64,000 bases of DNA, from the NCBI RefSeq assembly GCF_020536995.1, contig NC_068357.1:128884903-128948902 (forward strand). The letters are read 5' to 3'. Shown here one piece after another: positions 47,801 through 62,800 of the stretch; position 1 is the first letter of the stretch; every line of letters begins with the position of its first letter. The position numbers and the translations under genes are program-made. The stretch comes from Dreissena polymorpha. Lineage: Eukaryota > Mollusca > Bivalvia > Myida > Dreissenidae. The notes beneath the pieces are model-generated. The model worked only from the letters and a program-made list of their open reading frames with translations. It was not told the DNA's origin and searched no databases.

Positions 47801-50800
47801 ATATATCCACACAATAACTCAAAATCATAATAAAAAGTGGCAAGAGTGGGAAAAATAGGATAATATACAAATGAAATCACTAATTGGAAAAAATGGCAAC
47901 CACAGATATGTGTCATTCACACAACATGGCAAAAAATAGAAACTGCTGCATCATTTTAAACCATGCCTGCCAGGAGGCAGTGAAGTTATCATTATAATAA
48001 GGCTTTAGTAAAACCTTGTAAGAACTCGATAAGTTACATTTATATTTTTGCTGTTCATAAAACTGTGTCAGAACAGGACTGTGGTCTTATGATATCTTGG
48101 GCTCCACAGAACAGGTCAGTTCCTTTGTATCTCAGGTGAGCGACTTTTGGCATTTCAGGCCCACTTGTTTTAAGTGGCCAGGAAATGCTGACGTGTCAGT
48201 ATTTGTTGATACAAACATTTGAATTTGGTCCCTTTCATTGAAAAAAATCCTAATTAGCCATTTTATTTATTAAAAATATTCAAATTTTACCAGACTCCTT
48301 ATCCCCAAATTGATAGGGAAACCCTGGTGATGTCAATTTGATGATAAGATACATGAACAGAAGTTCCCTGTGTACACTTAGCTGGTCTGTGTAAAATCTA
48401 CCTGACTGACGTGTCATCTGCAAGAACTGTTCAGTATTGATTGTTCAAATCATGTTCCTAGCAGCTGCTCATTGTATAAGGATTCAGTAATAGACTGGTG
48501 TGAGGTTTTAAGCCTGCAGTATCAAGGATTTAAAAATTAAGTCTACACAGTATTGGTATTTTAATAGCCCTATCCAGCTATGACCAGGGCAATCATTGAT
48601 AGTATTACAGGTATGTTTATAGCTTTGTACTGGGGCAAAACGTTATAGCAACGGTACCACATAATTTTGTTGAATTATAAGTTTCATTACGTTTTAAAAT
48701 AAGGAGATAATTTCCAAAAATTGGAGAAGAATTTTAGGGGCAGGTTTTATTAACCAGGTTATCCGAAGGATACATTGGTTATTAGATTGGTGAATGTCTG
48801 CGGGTAGGTAGGCGGAAAAATTCTTCCGAGCGCAACTCCTCCTTCAATAAAACTTTTACAAAATGATTGTTATCAAATGCCCTGGCGCATATTGTCGGGA
48901 TTTTATGATTCGGTCAAAATCAAGGTCGCCACGACTAAAAAAGATTGATTTTGACATTTTCTTTCAAGCGCAACTCCTCCTTTATTCTCAACGGATTTGA
49001 ATGAAAATTTCACAAAGTGTTAATCAGAAAAATACCCTGGCGTATATTTTGGCGCAAAAAAACTGGATTTTTTTCCAGTCAAAGTTAAGGTCACTCTGGC
49101 TTAAAAATACATTTTTAGCTTGACTATTATAAATGAAATATATATAGTGGAGCTATCCTACTCACCCCGGCGTCGGCGTGAGCGTGCAAATGTTAAAGTT
49201 TTCGTACTACCCCAAATATTTCCTATGTCCCCTGACATATTGCTTTAATATTTTGCATACTTCTTTACCAACATGACCCCATTCTATAAACAAGAGCAGA
49301 CAACTGTATCAAGCATTTTGAAAGAATTATGGCCCTTTTTTCATTTAGAATATGCATATTATTGATAAATCTATGTTAAAGTTTGCGTACCACCTCAAAT
49401 ATTTTCTATGTCCCTTGACATATTGCTTTAATACTTTGCAAACTTCTTTACCAACATGACCCCAATCTATTAACAAGAGCAGACAACTGTATCAAGCATT
49501 TTGTAAGACTTGTGGCCCTATTTCCATTATAATATGCATATTACTTTAGTTAGTACATTGCCATAACTTCTTTATTTATGATTACCACAATGGATTCCAC
49601 CCAAACAATACCCCACGCCCAAACCCAGAATCCCGCCCCCCCCCCCCCATTTTTTTTATAATTTTGTATCCTTTTTAGCTCACCTGATTGCTCAGGTGAG
49701 CTTATGTGACCTGTCTTTGTCCGTCGTCCGTCCGTTAACATTTGTTCGTAAACACTCTAGAGGCCACATTTATTGTCCGATCTTCATGAAACTTGGTCAG
49801 AAGCTTCGTCCCAATGAAATCTCGGTCGAGTTCGAAACTGGGTCGTGCCGGGTCAAAAACTAGGTCACTAGGTCAAAAAAAAGAAAAAACTTGTAAACAC
49901 TGTAGAAGTCACATTTCATGCCCAATCTTCATGTAACTTTGTCAAAATGTTTGTCTTAATGATGTGTTGGTTGAGTTCAAAAGTGATTCCGGTCCATTGA
50001 AAAACATGGCCGGCAGTGGGCGGGGCAGTTTTCCTTATTTGGCTATAGAGAAACCTTGTAAACACTTTTGGATGTCACAATTTTTGCCCAATCATCATGA
50101 AAGTTGGTCAAAACATTGGTTTTATTGATTTCTCGGACGAGGTAAAAAATGGTCCAGATCGGTGAAAAAACATGGCCGCCAGTGGGCGGGGCATTTTCTC
50201 TATATGTATATAGTGAAAACATGTGAACACTTTGTCAGAACATTTCGGGGTGGGGGGGGGGGGGCAGTTTTCTTATATTTATATAGTAAAAAAAAAGCTT
50301 GTGAGCACTTTAGAAGTCACATTTTTTGCCCAATCATCATGAAACTTGGTGAAAAGATTGGTTTTAATGACATATCAGATGAGTTTGCAAATGGTCCCGA
50401 TGGGTCAACAAACATGGCTGCCAGGGGGTGGGGCAGTTTTCCTTATGTGACTACCGGTATATAGAGAAACCTTGTGATTGAACACTATAGAAGTCACATA
50501 TTTTGCCTAATCATCATGAAACTTAGTCAATACATTGGTTTGATTGATTTCTTGGCTAAGTTGGAAAATGGCTCAGATCGGTGAAACACATTTCTTAGCT
50601 CTCCTGATTGCTCAGGTGAGGTTTTAGGATTGGTCTTTGTCCGCTGTCTGTCCGTCCATATTTGGTTTGTAAACACTCTAGCATTCACATTTCTCAAGCA
50701 TTCTTTATCAAAGTTGCTAAAAGATCTCAGTCAAGTTTGATGATGAGCAAAATCACATAATTAATGCCATAATTATTGCCCTTAGATTGTCCAAATTTTG

Positions 50801-53800
50801 ATTATATTATACAAAATCCTTGTATGCAAAGTTTGATGTTTGGTAAAGGGGGTCAACTCAAAATATAGGTCATCATTTCAAATCTTACAAAAACATAAAC
50901 ACTCCCTATTCCAGAGTTTTGGTTCAATAATTATGAAACTTGACCAGGATGTTTGTCTGGTCAATATCTAGGTCAAGTTTGACATTAGGTAAAGATTGAA
51001 CGAACCGACTCCTCTCAGGTGAGCGAACTAGAAAACTCTTGTTTTATTTTTGAAAGATCATCTAATAAATTACCACACCCCACATTATACCCCCCTCTCA
51101 ACCCCCCTACCCCCCCTCCCCCCCCCAAACAAATTTTTTTTTTTTTCCTTATTTTTGAAAGATCGTCTAATAAATTATTGAAAATGAACAATTTCCCCAT
51201 GATGGCTTAAGTTATACTGTCAAGCACTCGAATAGTCGAGCGCGCTGTATTCTGACAGCTCTTGTTATACTTTTCTTCATAGAGCCCTTATTTTTGGATC
51301 AATTTCTTCAATATTTATTATGTTTGTACCTCACATATCTACACTTTAATGGGGTCAAAGGTCATGTTGGCCAAGGTCAAAGTTACTTTTGCTAATCCTG
51401 TAAAATGTGTCCTTAGAAAAGAGAAATAATGAGTATACTTGGATTAATACTTTTGTTGTTACCTCCCTTTTTATTACAAATGTATTTTTTGAAAACATGG
51501 TTTTGTGACAATTTTGTCCCTTGTTTAAACTTTAAAATAGCATATTAAGTTACCTACCTTTAGTGTCCTCTTAAAACCCTCAGTACAATCGAACATATAT
51601 AGGATCTGGCACGAGTTGTCAAATCATACCATGTTTTATTAAACGAGTTCATGAATTTTGTAAGTAAGCGAGCCTTTGGCTAGCCTACGAACGAATTTCC
51701 TGGACAAGTTTAATAAAATATGGTATGAAATTACGAGTGTCAGATCTTTTTTATCACATGCTTTTAAGTGAGCAAATTAAATATATATTTACGCCAACAA
51801 TGATAAATCCCGAATGTTGTTTACATTTCGTGACGGGCGTCATTTGACATTGCAACTTCATTTCAGCAAAATAACAAAATGTGGTTGGTCAATCGAACGA
51901 AAACTAAGCCAAGAAAGCGCTTAAAAAGTATACTACACATGTGTAAGATACAAATATTCGTAATGGTTAAATAACATGGGAAACATGGTATAGCATGTGA
52001 TAAAATGGTGTATTTATCTGCACATGTTATATAATATGTATACAGATTGGTAACTTTGGCCATCTGTAAAATGTTCCACTCTGTGTACAATAATCAATAT
52101 ATTAACATATTGTGTGAACAAACATAAACATGGTCACTGACATCAGTCGCATTTTCTGTTGTTTCATCTTATTTTGTAATTGTATTTACAGGAGTAGTAT
52201 ATTTGAAGAACATGTGTACTCAGTTCTGGCGAGACCGTGAGGCAGAGAATCCCAGTGATCCTGTGCCCTTCAATATACACGAGCAGGATCGACTAACCAT
52301 CAGAAACAACATTATAGAGGCAGTCATTCATGCACCCGAACCCATCAGGTAACAGGCCAGAACATTGACGTTAAATATGCAAGGATTATGGTATGCATTA
52401 TTCTCCCTGAATTTAGCATATATTTCCAGTCACTATTTTTGTAAACATTTTTCTGACATTGGTTCGCGATATAAAGAAGAAAGACAACTTACCAATATAT
52501 TCCAGAGAACTGTGCAAGTTCTCTTTTGTTGATTATTGATAGATTGTATACTTGCATTCTTTCCTTTGCTAGTTACATTTGGAATACTCATGCATTTTGC
52601 TATAATCCAAATTGGTTGGTGTTATGGTTTGTTATTAATGAATTGCCCCAACATCTAAAAGCTCTGACCGACAAAACCAAGAAGCTGACTTCACTTTTTG
52701 CCTTCCCATTGCGTTATTATGATAACATGAATCCTATAACTTACCCATACAACAGAAGCAGTGTTTTTTTTCACCATTTTGGTAATGTGGCCAGGTGGAT
52801 TGGGAAAATTTGCGGCGTTTTGACTAAAATAGGGAAATTAGTGTTGTTTTGCTAACAAATGCTTCAAAATTGAGGTATTCCGTAACAAGTGTGTCCAGTA
52901 TTATATTTACTAAGGTTGATCTTATATGGATGGGGATGAACAAAACATTAAGTCATTCTTGAAAAAATCCTTGATTTTTGTTTCATAATATACCATACTA
53001 GAGATTTCCGATTTTTACTAACAAGACCCATCAAATGATTGATGTTAATCCTGGCAACCCTTACAGTTTTACACGAATGAAAAATGCTGCAAATCTTTTA
53101 ATGAGATGATGCATTTTTACTTCATTTTGACTGACTCGCGCTCACATATTAACAAAACGTTACCTTTGATACATATTGTTGAAGTCACCACATATTTGTT
53201 AGGAGTAAGCAATAATGTACAACAGCTGTTCTGATCAATTAAATGTCACTAACAAGTAACATGTAGTAGCAATAGTATCCAGGGCCCTCAATCTATTAAA
53301 TCTGCTGCCGAAATTCGGCGGCAGTCCCCCACCTAAAAAGTATACTTTTTTCCCGTTTTGGGGGAAAAAATTCCCCCTTAAAAAAAAAAGAAAAAAAAAT
53401 TAACTTTTTTAATAGAAATTTGTGTCTTATGATTATTATATCTCAATTCTATTTCAATTTAATCTTTGCAAACATACTAAATTATGAAAAATGCAATGAA
53501 TATAGTGCAAACATGTACAAATGTAATAATGAGAGAGTAAGTAAAAAAAATCCTCCAAAAAGGGAAACACCGCGAAAATTCCCCCTCCTAAGGGCTGCGG
53601 ACCCCTTCCCCCTAAGTAGTGTGAGGGCGCTGGTATCAATTACCATGTGGGTATTTAAAAAATGGGACAGCTATTATGATTTCATACAAAGTTCTTAAAA
53701 AAAAAGTTTATTGTTTATAATGTGGGGGTTCAATATTTGTTGAATATTAATTTATGTGCTAGTACATAGTCTGCAAAATGTATGTTATACAATAGTGGTT

Positions 53801-56800
53801 TATCTGAAGGAGATTTAATTTGTTTATATGTAAAACACATGCATACAAATTTAATAAAAACATTACTGGTATGCGAGTTTTCCATGTTTTCCTGTTCATA
53901 ACTGTCCATTGCTGTTTGTGTTGCAGTTTTGGATTTTAAATGCAGGATATAGAAAGTGTTGTGCTGTACCCATTTATGTTATACATTAATGGTCTAGGCA
54001 TGACATACACAAAATATTCAATGTTTTTATGAAGTATTCTGTGTTAGAGGATTGTGATTTGTAATACTTTAGATGTTGCAACCCGTTAACACCACAAACA
54101 CCTGTTTATGTTTCTCTTTTCAGAGTTCAGTTGTGTGTTTGTATCAGCACAGTTATAAAGAATGACTACCCTGGACGCTGGCCTGACTTCCCAAAGAAGG
54201 TGGCTTTCTACATACAGTCTGACAACCATTCCACTTGGATGGGGGCACTCATGAGTTTATATCAAATGGTTAAAGTTTATGAGTAAGTTTTTTGTTGAAT
54301 ATTTTATAAATAGTGTGAAGTTTTGTTGCCCTTCTGGATGTATGAGCAAGTCCTGTAAATGCATGCTTGACAAGCCTGTGGGAACTGCTGAGGCTAATCT
54401 AGGACAACACTAAAGACACATACATTAAGCCCTAGTTTTCATTAAGGTACAAGCGTAGTGAGGAGCGACAGATCCTGGATGACGCCATGGTTCACATTCT
54501 GCCTGTATGCTACCAGAGGTGCCTGCAGCTACTGCCTGATCCCAGCGAGCACTCCGTCCTCCTTCAGAAGCAGATCCTCAAGATCTTTTATGCTTACATT
54601 CAAGTTAGTAGTGATGTCATTTAGCTGACTTTATTTTGTGCTGATGCACCTTTAAAGTAAATGAAGAACTAGTGAGCAACAGTGTAGAATTTTATTCAAA
54701 CATTATCATTTTAAAGTAGGGAATTTAGATAAGGATTCGAATCAATTGAATGGCAATATCTTTGCGTAAGACATAACCAAATCTTTATAAGTCAACTTGT
54801 TTCTTCATTGACCACTCATTCATAGACAGTTGTTTTTTTTCTCATGCATATGTTCATGGATGTTTTTAGAACCATTTGCCACTAGAAGCCGTATCCAAGG
54901 AAACCTTCACACACTGGATGGAGTTGATACGACAGATCATCGACCGACCTGTGCCCGAGGTAGGCATTGATCACTCATTGAGGTGTAAAGCGTGTTTTTT
55001 AGAAGTTAACATTGGAAGCTAATCACATAAATAAAATTTATCTATTTACAGAATCAAGGTATGAATGTTTTTATGAAACGTAATAAAATCTTTAATAGAA
55101 ATTTGTATGGTTTATGTGTATGTCATACAATTTAACAGTTGTTTTGTTGTTGTTTCCATTAAAAATCGACTCCGGTAATCGGGCCCCATTCCCAATGGAT
55201 TTTTTTTCCCAAATGGGAGCTTAACCCTTTGCATGCTGGGTAATTTGTCATCTGCTAAAATGTTGTCGGCTGAATTTCTAAAATTAGCATTTTCTTCGAT
55301 TTTTTTCAGAATAGCAAACAGTTTGGATCCAGATGAGACGCCACGTTCTGTGGCATCTCATCTGGATCCAAACTGTTTGCAAAGGCCTTCAAAATTCGGT
55401 TCCAGCACTGTAAGGGTTAATATTCCCAATGGAAGGTTTCCAAAACCAAAAACACAAAAATTTAGATCACAATATTTTGTTCCTCTTCCATCCACATAAG
55501 TTCAATCTCAGAAAATATAACACTGAAAACACTTGTATTCTAAATTTAAAAGCATTTTTTAGCAAAACGACAACAACACTAGTGTCCCAATTTTAGTCAA
55601 AACGCCGCAAATTTTTCCTAATCCAAAGGGACCTGGCTCCATTCCCAAAATAGAAGGGGTGATAAAAACACTGGTTAAAGACATTGTAATATTCACATGA
55701 AATTTTCAATTTGTTTCAGCAAACCAATCAAGTAGATATAGATGACCGTCCAGAGCTACCATGGTGGAAAACAAAGAAATGGGCAGTGCATATACTGTCA
55801 AGGACATTTGAACGGTAAGGCTAAGTTGCAAGTTCAATTAGAAAATGAAGAAAAAATTAATTTTACCTCTGTTGCTAGGACCTTGATACTTGGGTCATCT
55901 AGCTCAGTGGAGCTATTGTTTATTCTTTCCCAACCATAGATTTAAGTTGTGAAGTTGTCAGCGACTGGCGTCTGTATGGGCAGCTTACCCAGAAAGAGTA
56001 TGAGCATATAAACTCGACTGACTGACATTTGATAACATCACTGAAAACTGTTGATTACAGTGACAGATCCAAACAAACTTAAGTTATATGATGACGAGAA
56101 AACAACCTTTGAACAGAACAAAATTGTACAATAATTTAAAATTATCTTCCTTTTATAAAAAAAGCATCATACAATAAATCAGATATGTTACGCAGTTTTG
56201 ATAGTAGAATTGATCTTCCTTGACTCTGTTTTTGAAAGGCTCATAATATTAAGAAATTTAATGGTATATGGCACTTAACGGTATCCTTTAATATATAATT
56301 CTCAAATAATTTTCTTATGTATGCTGTAGATACGGAAGTCCAGGGAATGTACATAAAGACTATAATCAGTTTGCAGAGTGGTATTTGAAAGCATTCAGTG
56401 GTATGTAATATTTTTGTTGAGTGCACTACATTTATTGAGCTTTATACTGAATTATTATGCCCCCCTTCGAAGAAGAGGGGGTATATTGTTTTGCACATGT
56501 CTGTCGGTCGGTCGGTCCGTCCACCGAATGGTTTCTGGATGATAACTCAAGATCACTTATGCCTAGGATCATGAAACTTCATAGGAACATTGATGATGAC
56601 TGGCAGATGACCCCTATTGATTTTCAGGTCACTAGGTCAAAGGTCAAGGTCACAGTGACTCGAAACAGTAAAATGGTTTCCGGATGATAACTCAAGAATG
56701 CTTACGTCTAGGATCATGAAACTTCATAGGTACAATGATAATGACTGGCAGATGGCCCCTATTGATTTTCAGGTCACAAGGTCAAAGGTCAAGGTCACAG

Positions 56801-59800
56801 TGACTTGAAATAGTAAAATGGTTTTCGGATGATAACTCAAGAATGCTTACGCCTGGGATCATGAAACTTCAAAGGTACATTGATCATGACTGGCAGATGA
56901 CCCCTATTAATTTTCAGGTCACTAGGTAAAAGGTCAAGGTCACAGTGACTCAAAACAGTAAAATGGTTTCCTGATGATAACTCAAGAATAATTAGGCATA
57001 GAACCATGGAACTTCATAGGTAAATTGATCATGACTCGCAGATGACCCCTTTTGATTTTCAGGTCAAGGTCACAGTGACAAAAAATGTATTCACACAATG
57101 GCTGCCACTACAACTGACAGCCCATATTCATTCATTGTATGTGTGTGTCCAAAAACTTTAACCTTGGTTAAAGTTTGATAACTTTTAAAATATTGAAGAT
57201 AGCAACTTCATATTTGGCATGCATGTGTATCTCACTGAGCTGCACATTTAGGTGGTGAAAAGTCAAGGTCATCCTTCAAGGTCAAAGGTCAAATATCATT
57301 GTATTTTTCTTTCCTAAAACTTTAACCCATTTATGCCTAGTGGACTCTCCCATCCAGCTAAATTGGATATATTTATCAAGACTGGCAGATGACCCCTATT
57401 GATTTTCAGGTCACTAGGTCAAAGGTCAAGGTCACAGTGACAAAAAACGTATTCACACAATGGCTTCCGCTACAACTGACAGCCCATATGGGGGGCATGC
57501 ATGTTTTAATGTCATAAATACATACCTGCTATCCCTAGCTATACCTTTCTAGGTGGGTTAGCTTCACCTGAAATCTTCAAGTGCCGGAATTCGGCCACCT
57601 ATCCTACTAAAAACAGATTCAGGTTAAACATAGTACAATGTAACCTAAATGGAAATCAAGAACCGCAACTCATCTTACTTTTCTGGAGAAACACCGTGAA
57701 GATCGCCATTTTCTATCGGCTTTAAATTTGGACTTTTAGTTCAACTCCGCGTGGTGGAATTGGGTTTGAAATTGATGAATTGTATAATTTATCGTTTCTG
57801 CTTCATTCAGAAATCTTTTCTTGTATTATTTTGTTGATAATTCATTGTTTTTCACTTTTTGCAATTTTTTTCCATGTGCTCATGATTTGAGCATGAGGAT
57901 TTCGTGATTTTTGTCAACAAGTTATTGACAATTTTGAACATTGTAAATACTTTGTTTAACTGATTATTTCAGTTATTTTGTTCTTTTTACATTGTTTTCT
58001 TACGGGGATTCTCTTCTTGTTCTACTTTCAAAATAAGAATCAGTTTACAAACTAGCGATTCGTGTGGGCACATTAAGGCTTCGTGGGATTCCCACAAGAC
58101 TTGTTTGTCATGCACTAATTGTTCCTTTGAGCATCAGTCACCGGGTATCAGGCAAGATGGCTAACGTACTTTACCATCGAAAAGTTGATCAACATCAGAC
58201 CATATGGCGACAACCCTCAGCCCGTCTTTGCCTGATGGCATTAGTCAAACCAATTGGCACCCGCCATACGGTCATTATCCGGTGACAACGCTGGTCATGT
58301 CATGACCGGTACGGAACCGGGTACCGTACCGGACAACGGGGACTGGTCCGGGCAACGATCGGGGACTGGTCACTGGTCCGACCAACCAGTAAACGGAGAC
58401 CAGTCTGACCCACTGGTCAACGGTGACCGGTCCGGTCACCGGTCCAACCAACTGGTCAACGGAGACTGGTCCGGTCAACGGTCCGACCCACCCGTCAACG
58501 GAGACTGGTCCGGTCACCGGTCATCTGTTAATGATGACCGGTCCGACCCACCGGTCATCAACGGAGACGGGTCTGACCCACTGGTCAACGAAGACCGGTC
58601 ACCGGTCATCTGTTAATGATGACCGGTCCGACCCACCGGCCACCAGTCATCTGTTACTGATGACCGGTCCAAATCACCGGTCATCTGTTACTGATGTCCG
58701 GTCACCGGTCAGTACTACCGGTCACCGGTCAATACTACAGACCTGACATCGGTCAACATGCATCGATCATTAACCGGTCAACAGTTGCTAGTCATCGGTC
58801 AATGATCAGAAACAGACATTCTTCTTCATCGGATTATTCCACTTCTTCGTCGTCAAATGCACATTCGTCGTCGACTAGTTCCAATTATAAAGGTAGATGT
58901 CGGACACGCTCTTATTCATCGAGCAGTCCTCATTCCCGTCACCGTTATGATCAATATCGATCATCACGGAAACGATACTCAAGGATACGTTATTCCCGTC
59001 GTAGCCGTTCTAGCTCTCGGCGTCGTAGCCGTTCTAGATCTCAGCATCACAGAAATAACAGTCGTAGACAAGCTTCACTGAAGCATTGTCGTTCCGACTT
59101 TTACAACCGGTCACATTACTATCCTATTTCTGATTGTAATGTCTCCTTACCCTATGCTACAGTTCCCTGTGTGATGTCAACACATATTGCATTGACTGAT
59201 CCGATTTCACAGCCCTTCAATTCTGGTGTTCATCTCACCACAGCTGCTGTTTTGTCTGCACCAAGGGTATCTACTACTATTCCTAGTCGGAAAACCCCGG
59301 CTGCTACTCTGTCTTTGCGTGACACATGGGGTCAAGATCCCTGAGGACAATATGTACCTGTCACTTCTAATAATTCACCGTCTATTTCTGGTTTTAATTA
59401 TCAGTGTGTCATCTTTGCGGATAGTCATTCTTTGTTACCAGAGAATCATCATTTGGTGCAGGATAATCCTCCTATCATTCCTACCACTGACTACGGTCGA
59501 GAATTGGCAACATCAGTGATCGGGAATAGGGCAAGATGGAGATCGTACTATGCTAACTTCTTTAGAAAGTCGATCAACATCAGACCATATGGTGACAACT
59601 GTCAGCCGGTCTATGCCCGATGGCGTTGGTCAAGGACTATGACCAATGCCGGACCATTTGGCAGCCGCCATACGGTCATTGCCTGGTGACAACACTGGTC
59701 ATAGCATGACTGGTACGTCACCGGGTAACGGACCGGTCACTGGGGACTGGTCCGCTGACCTGTCCGGTCACCAGGGTCCGGTTGCCGGGGACCGGTCCGG

Positions 59801-62800
59801 TCACCAGTCATCTATCAACAGTGACCGGTCTGTTCACCGGTCAATACTGCTGGTCACGGGTGATCAGTCCGGTCACCGGTCAATACCACCGGTCAGTACT
59901 ACCGGTCACCGGTCATCGATCAAGAATATACATCAATCATCATCATCGGATTATTCCTTTTCTTTTTAAGGCATCTTGGTCGTCAACTAGTACCAACAAT
60001 AGAGGTAGACGTCGTACACTCTAGGAGACGTTACTCTATGAGACGTCGTTCCAATCGCAGCCGATCTGTTTCTCGGCATTGCAGGGATAAAGCTTGTCAT
60101 CATGCTTCACGTAGACAGGCTCGCTCTGACTACTCTTATCCTACACTATCCTGTCGCAGATTGTAATGTTGCGGTACCCTATATTCTAGATCCAGTTTAA
60201 CATTAACAAATGTTGCTATGACTGGTACTACTTCGCAGACTTTGCCGTCTGGTGTTTGTCTCACCACTACAGATACTTACTCTACACCACAGGTATCTGC
60301 TACGCTACCTATTCGGGTACCTCATGCTCCAGCACCGTCGAATCTGGACACGTTATGGCTTCAAGATTCGTCTGGGCAATTAGTACCGGTCAATCCTGAT
60401 AATTTACGGTCTTCTTACGGTTTTAATTACCATAGGGTTGATAGGGTGGATGGTCATTCATCATTACCAGATACTCGCAATCTGGTGCATGATACTAGGC
60501 CTAGTATTTCCAATTCTGTTTCCACTGATTCTTTGCACACTGCTGGTGTTGTAGACAATGAGGCCGATTCAGAGACAGATTCCAAGGATGACACGGATCA
60601 AATGTTGTCATCAATTAATCGGATCTATGAAATGATATTTCAAAATCTTGATGAATATTATTGCCCAAGACCTGTGAAGATGTCTACTAATTCGACGATC
60701 TCTATCACAAAACCCCCCCCCCAAAAAAACTCTCAGCTTGTTGGAAATGGTCTTCGGACAATCTGTTATCGCAGATTCCAATTCTTCCGGAGTTAATACC
60801 AAGACTCTTGTGTGATGGTGTGAACAGACAACACATCAGTTGTGACTTACATTCAGGCACAGGGGGGAACACATTCTCACTCCCTGTATCTGGAAACTAA
60901 GGAATTACTTGTGCTTGCAAGACGCTCAACATATTTCTTCTAGCTTTATATATTCCAGGTCGTTTCAACGCCCTGGCGGATTGTTGTCTCGCAAACACCA
61001 ATTACTTCCATCGGAGTGGACACTTCATCAGGAAGGACGAATCAGATTTTTTGATGTTTCAGATGTTTGGTTATTCTATGGTCCACCTATTTGCAACCAG
61101 ACACAATCACAGACTCCCTCTGTATGTGGGTCTGGTTTACGATCCAGCAGCGTGTTCAGTAGACGTGTTTTTGTTCGATTGGGACCAACTGGACGCTTAC
61201 GCTCATCTCCAGTTCTGATTCCCCAAATATTGGCGAAAATCAGGGTGAGTTTGTGTAGCATACTCCTGATCGCCCCTTGGTGGTCCAGGAGATTGTGGTT
61301 TACGATCTTCTCAGTCTCCTGTACGATTATCCCAGGACACTTCCTCACAGATCAGATCTTCTGTTGCAAGAGGCAGACTTAATGCGGATCCAGCAATGTT
61401 CCACTTACACGTCTGGCCGTTATCAGGCAAACTCTGCAGAAGAAACGCTTGTCTGTCAGGGCTTCAACCCTCGTTGCTTCTGCAAGGAGAAAGTCCACTA
61501 GAGCAGTCTATGATGCTTGACAGGGCTCAACATTAACCGAAAAACCAACTTGCCCTGCCGGGCAAGTACTTAGAGAATCTACTTGCCCTGAACCTAGAGC
61601 CGCTTGTCCAAACATGAAATATCACATTAACTGTAAACCTCATATTTTTTTATAAAGATCAAAGTGATACACCATAAAACCTTTTTTGTTTTTGAACACT
61701 TAACAAAATGATTACTGCAATTAAAGTCTAATGAAAGTCTAAATTACATGCTCTTTGTTCTTTTTTGCACTTGCCCGGGCGGACAACTAGATTATAAAAT
61801 AACTTGCCCGGACCCAACTTTTACTTGCCAGGGGCAATAGGACAACCGTTAATGTTGAGCCCTGCTTGATGGAAACTCTTCTCTAATTGGTATATTTGAG
61901 GGAAAATTGATCCCTTCAATCCCTCTGCTAGACGCATAGCGGATTTTCTCATCTATCTTTGTGATGATAAGATACCTTTTCTTAGCTCCATCAAAGGATA
62001 CACATCTATGATTTCGCATACATTGGCATTTACTTTATCATCTGTGCTGATCCAGCGATTTCGGAACTACTTCGATCTATGGAACTTAAACGTCCTGTTT
62101 CTCGTACACTTGCCCCTAAATGGGATTTGGCTTGTGTTCTTGATTCACTAGATCAAGCTTCTTTACAGTTTCTTTCTTGGAAGACAGTTTTCCTTCTTAC
62201 TATGGCTTTAGCCAAAAGGAGAAGTGAAATTCATGCTCTGTCTATCGAGGATGGTCATCTTCGTTTTATATTCCTCAGATGGATCTGTAACCTTGTTATG
62301 TCAGCCAGGATTCCTTGCTAAAAATCAACTCCCCTCTATGGCTTCTAACCCTTTAAAGTTCCAAGTCTTTCTGATACTTGTGGACATGAAGATGATGATA
62401 GACTTCTTTCTTTGCCCAGTCAGGGCGTTAAATTCTATTTTAAAAGAGTAAAGTCTATTCGAGGTTCTCGTAAGTGACTTCATTCCGTTAAAAGGGGGGG
62501 GATGTGTCTGCGGCTTTGATTTCTCGTTGGGTAGCCTCGACTATTAACAAGGCGTATTCATCTCTCTCATCTAGGGTTTTATCCTTTTTTAAGATCAGAC
62601 CGCATGAATTAAGAGCTCTTTCGGCTTCGTGGGCGTATATTAATAATTTTCCACTTTCTGAAGTGCTTCAAGCTGCTTTTTGGAGGAATCCGACCACCTT
62701 TTCCTCATTCTATCTTCGTTCTCTTGAGTGTCTACAGGACAATTTATATATGTTGGGTCCTCTTGTGGTTGCTCAAACGGTAGTTTCTTCCATGGCGTAA

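Noticed and set aside
58254-58746. Frames rich in GDWSGHRS-type or TGPVTG-type repeats on both strands
   Set aside because: Products of the ACCGGTCA minisatellite inside the DIRS-type fossil.
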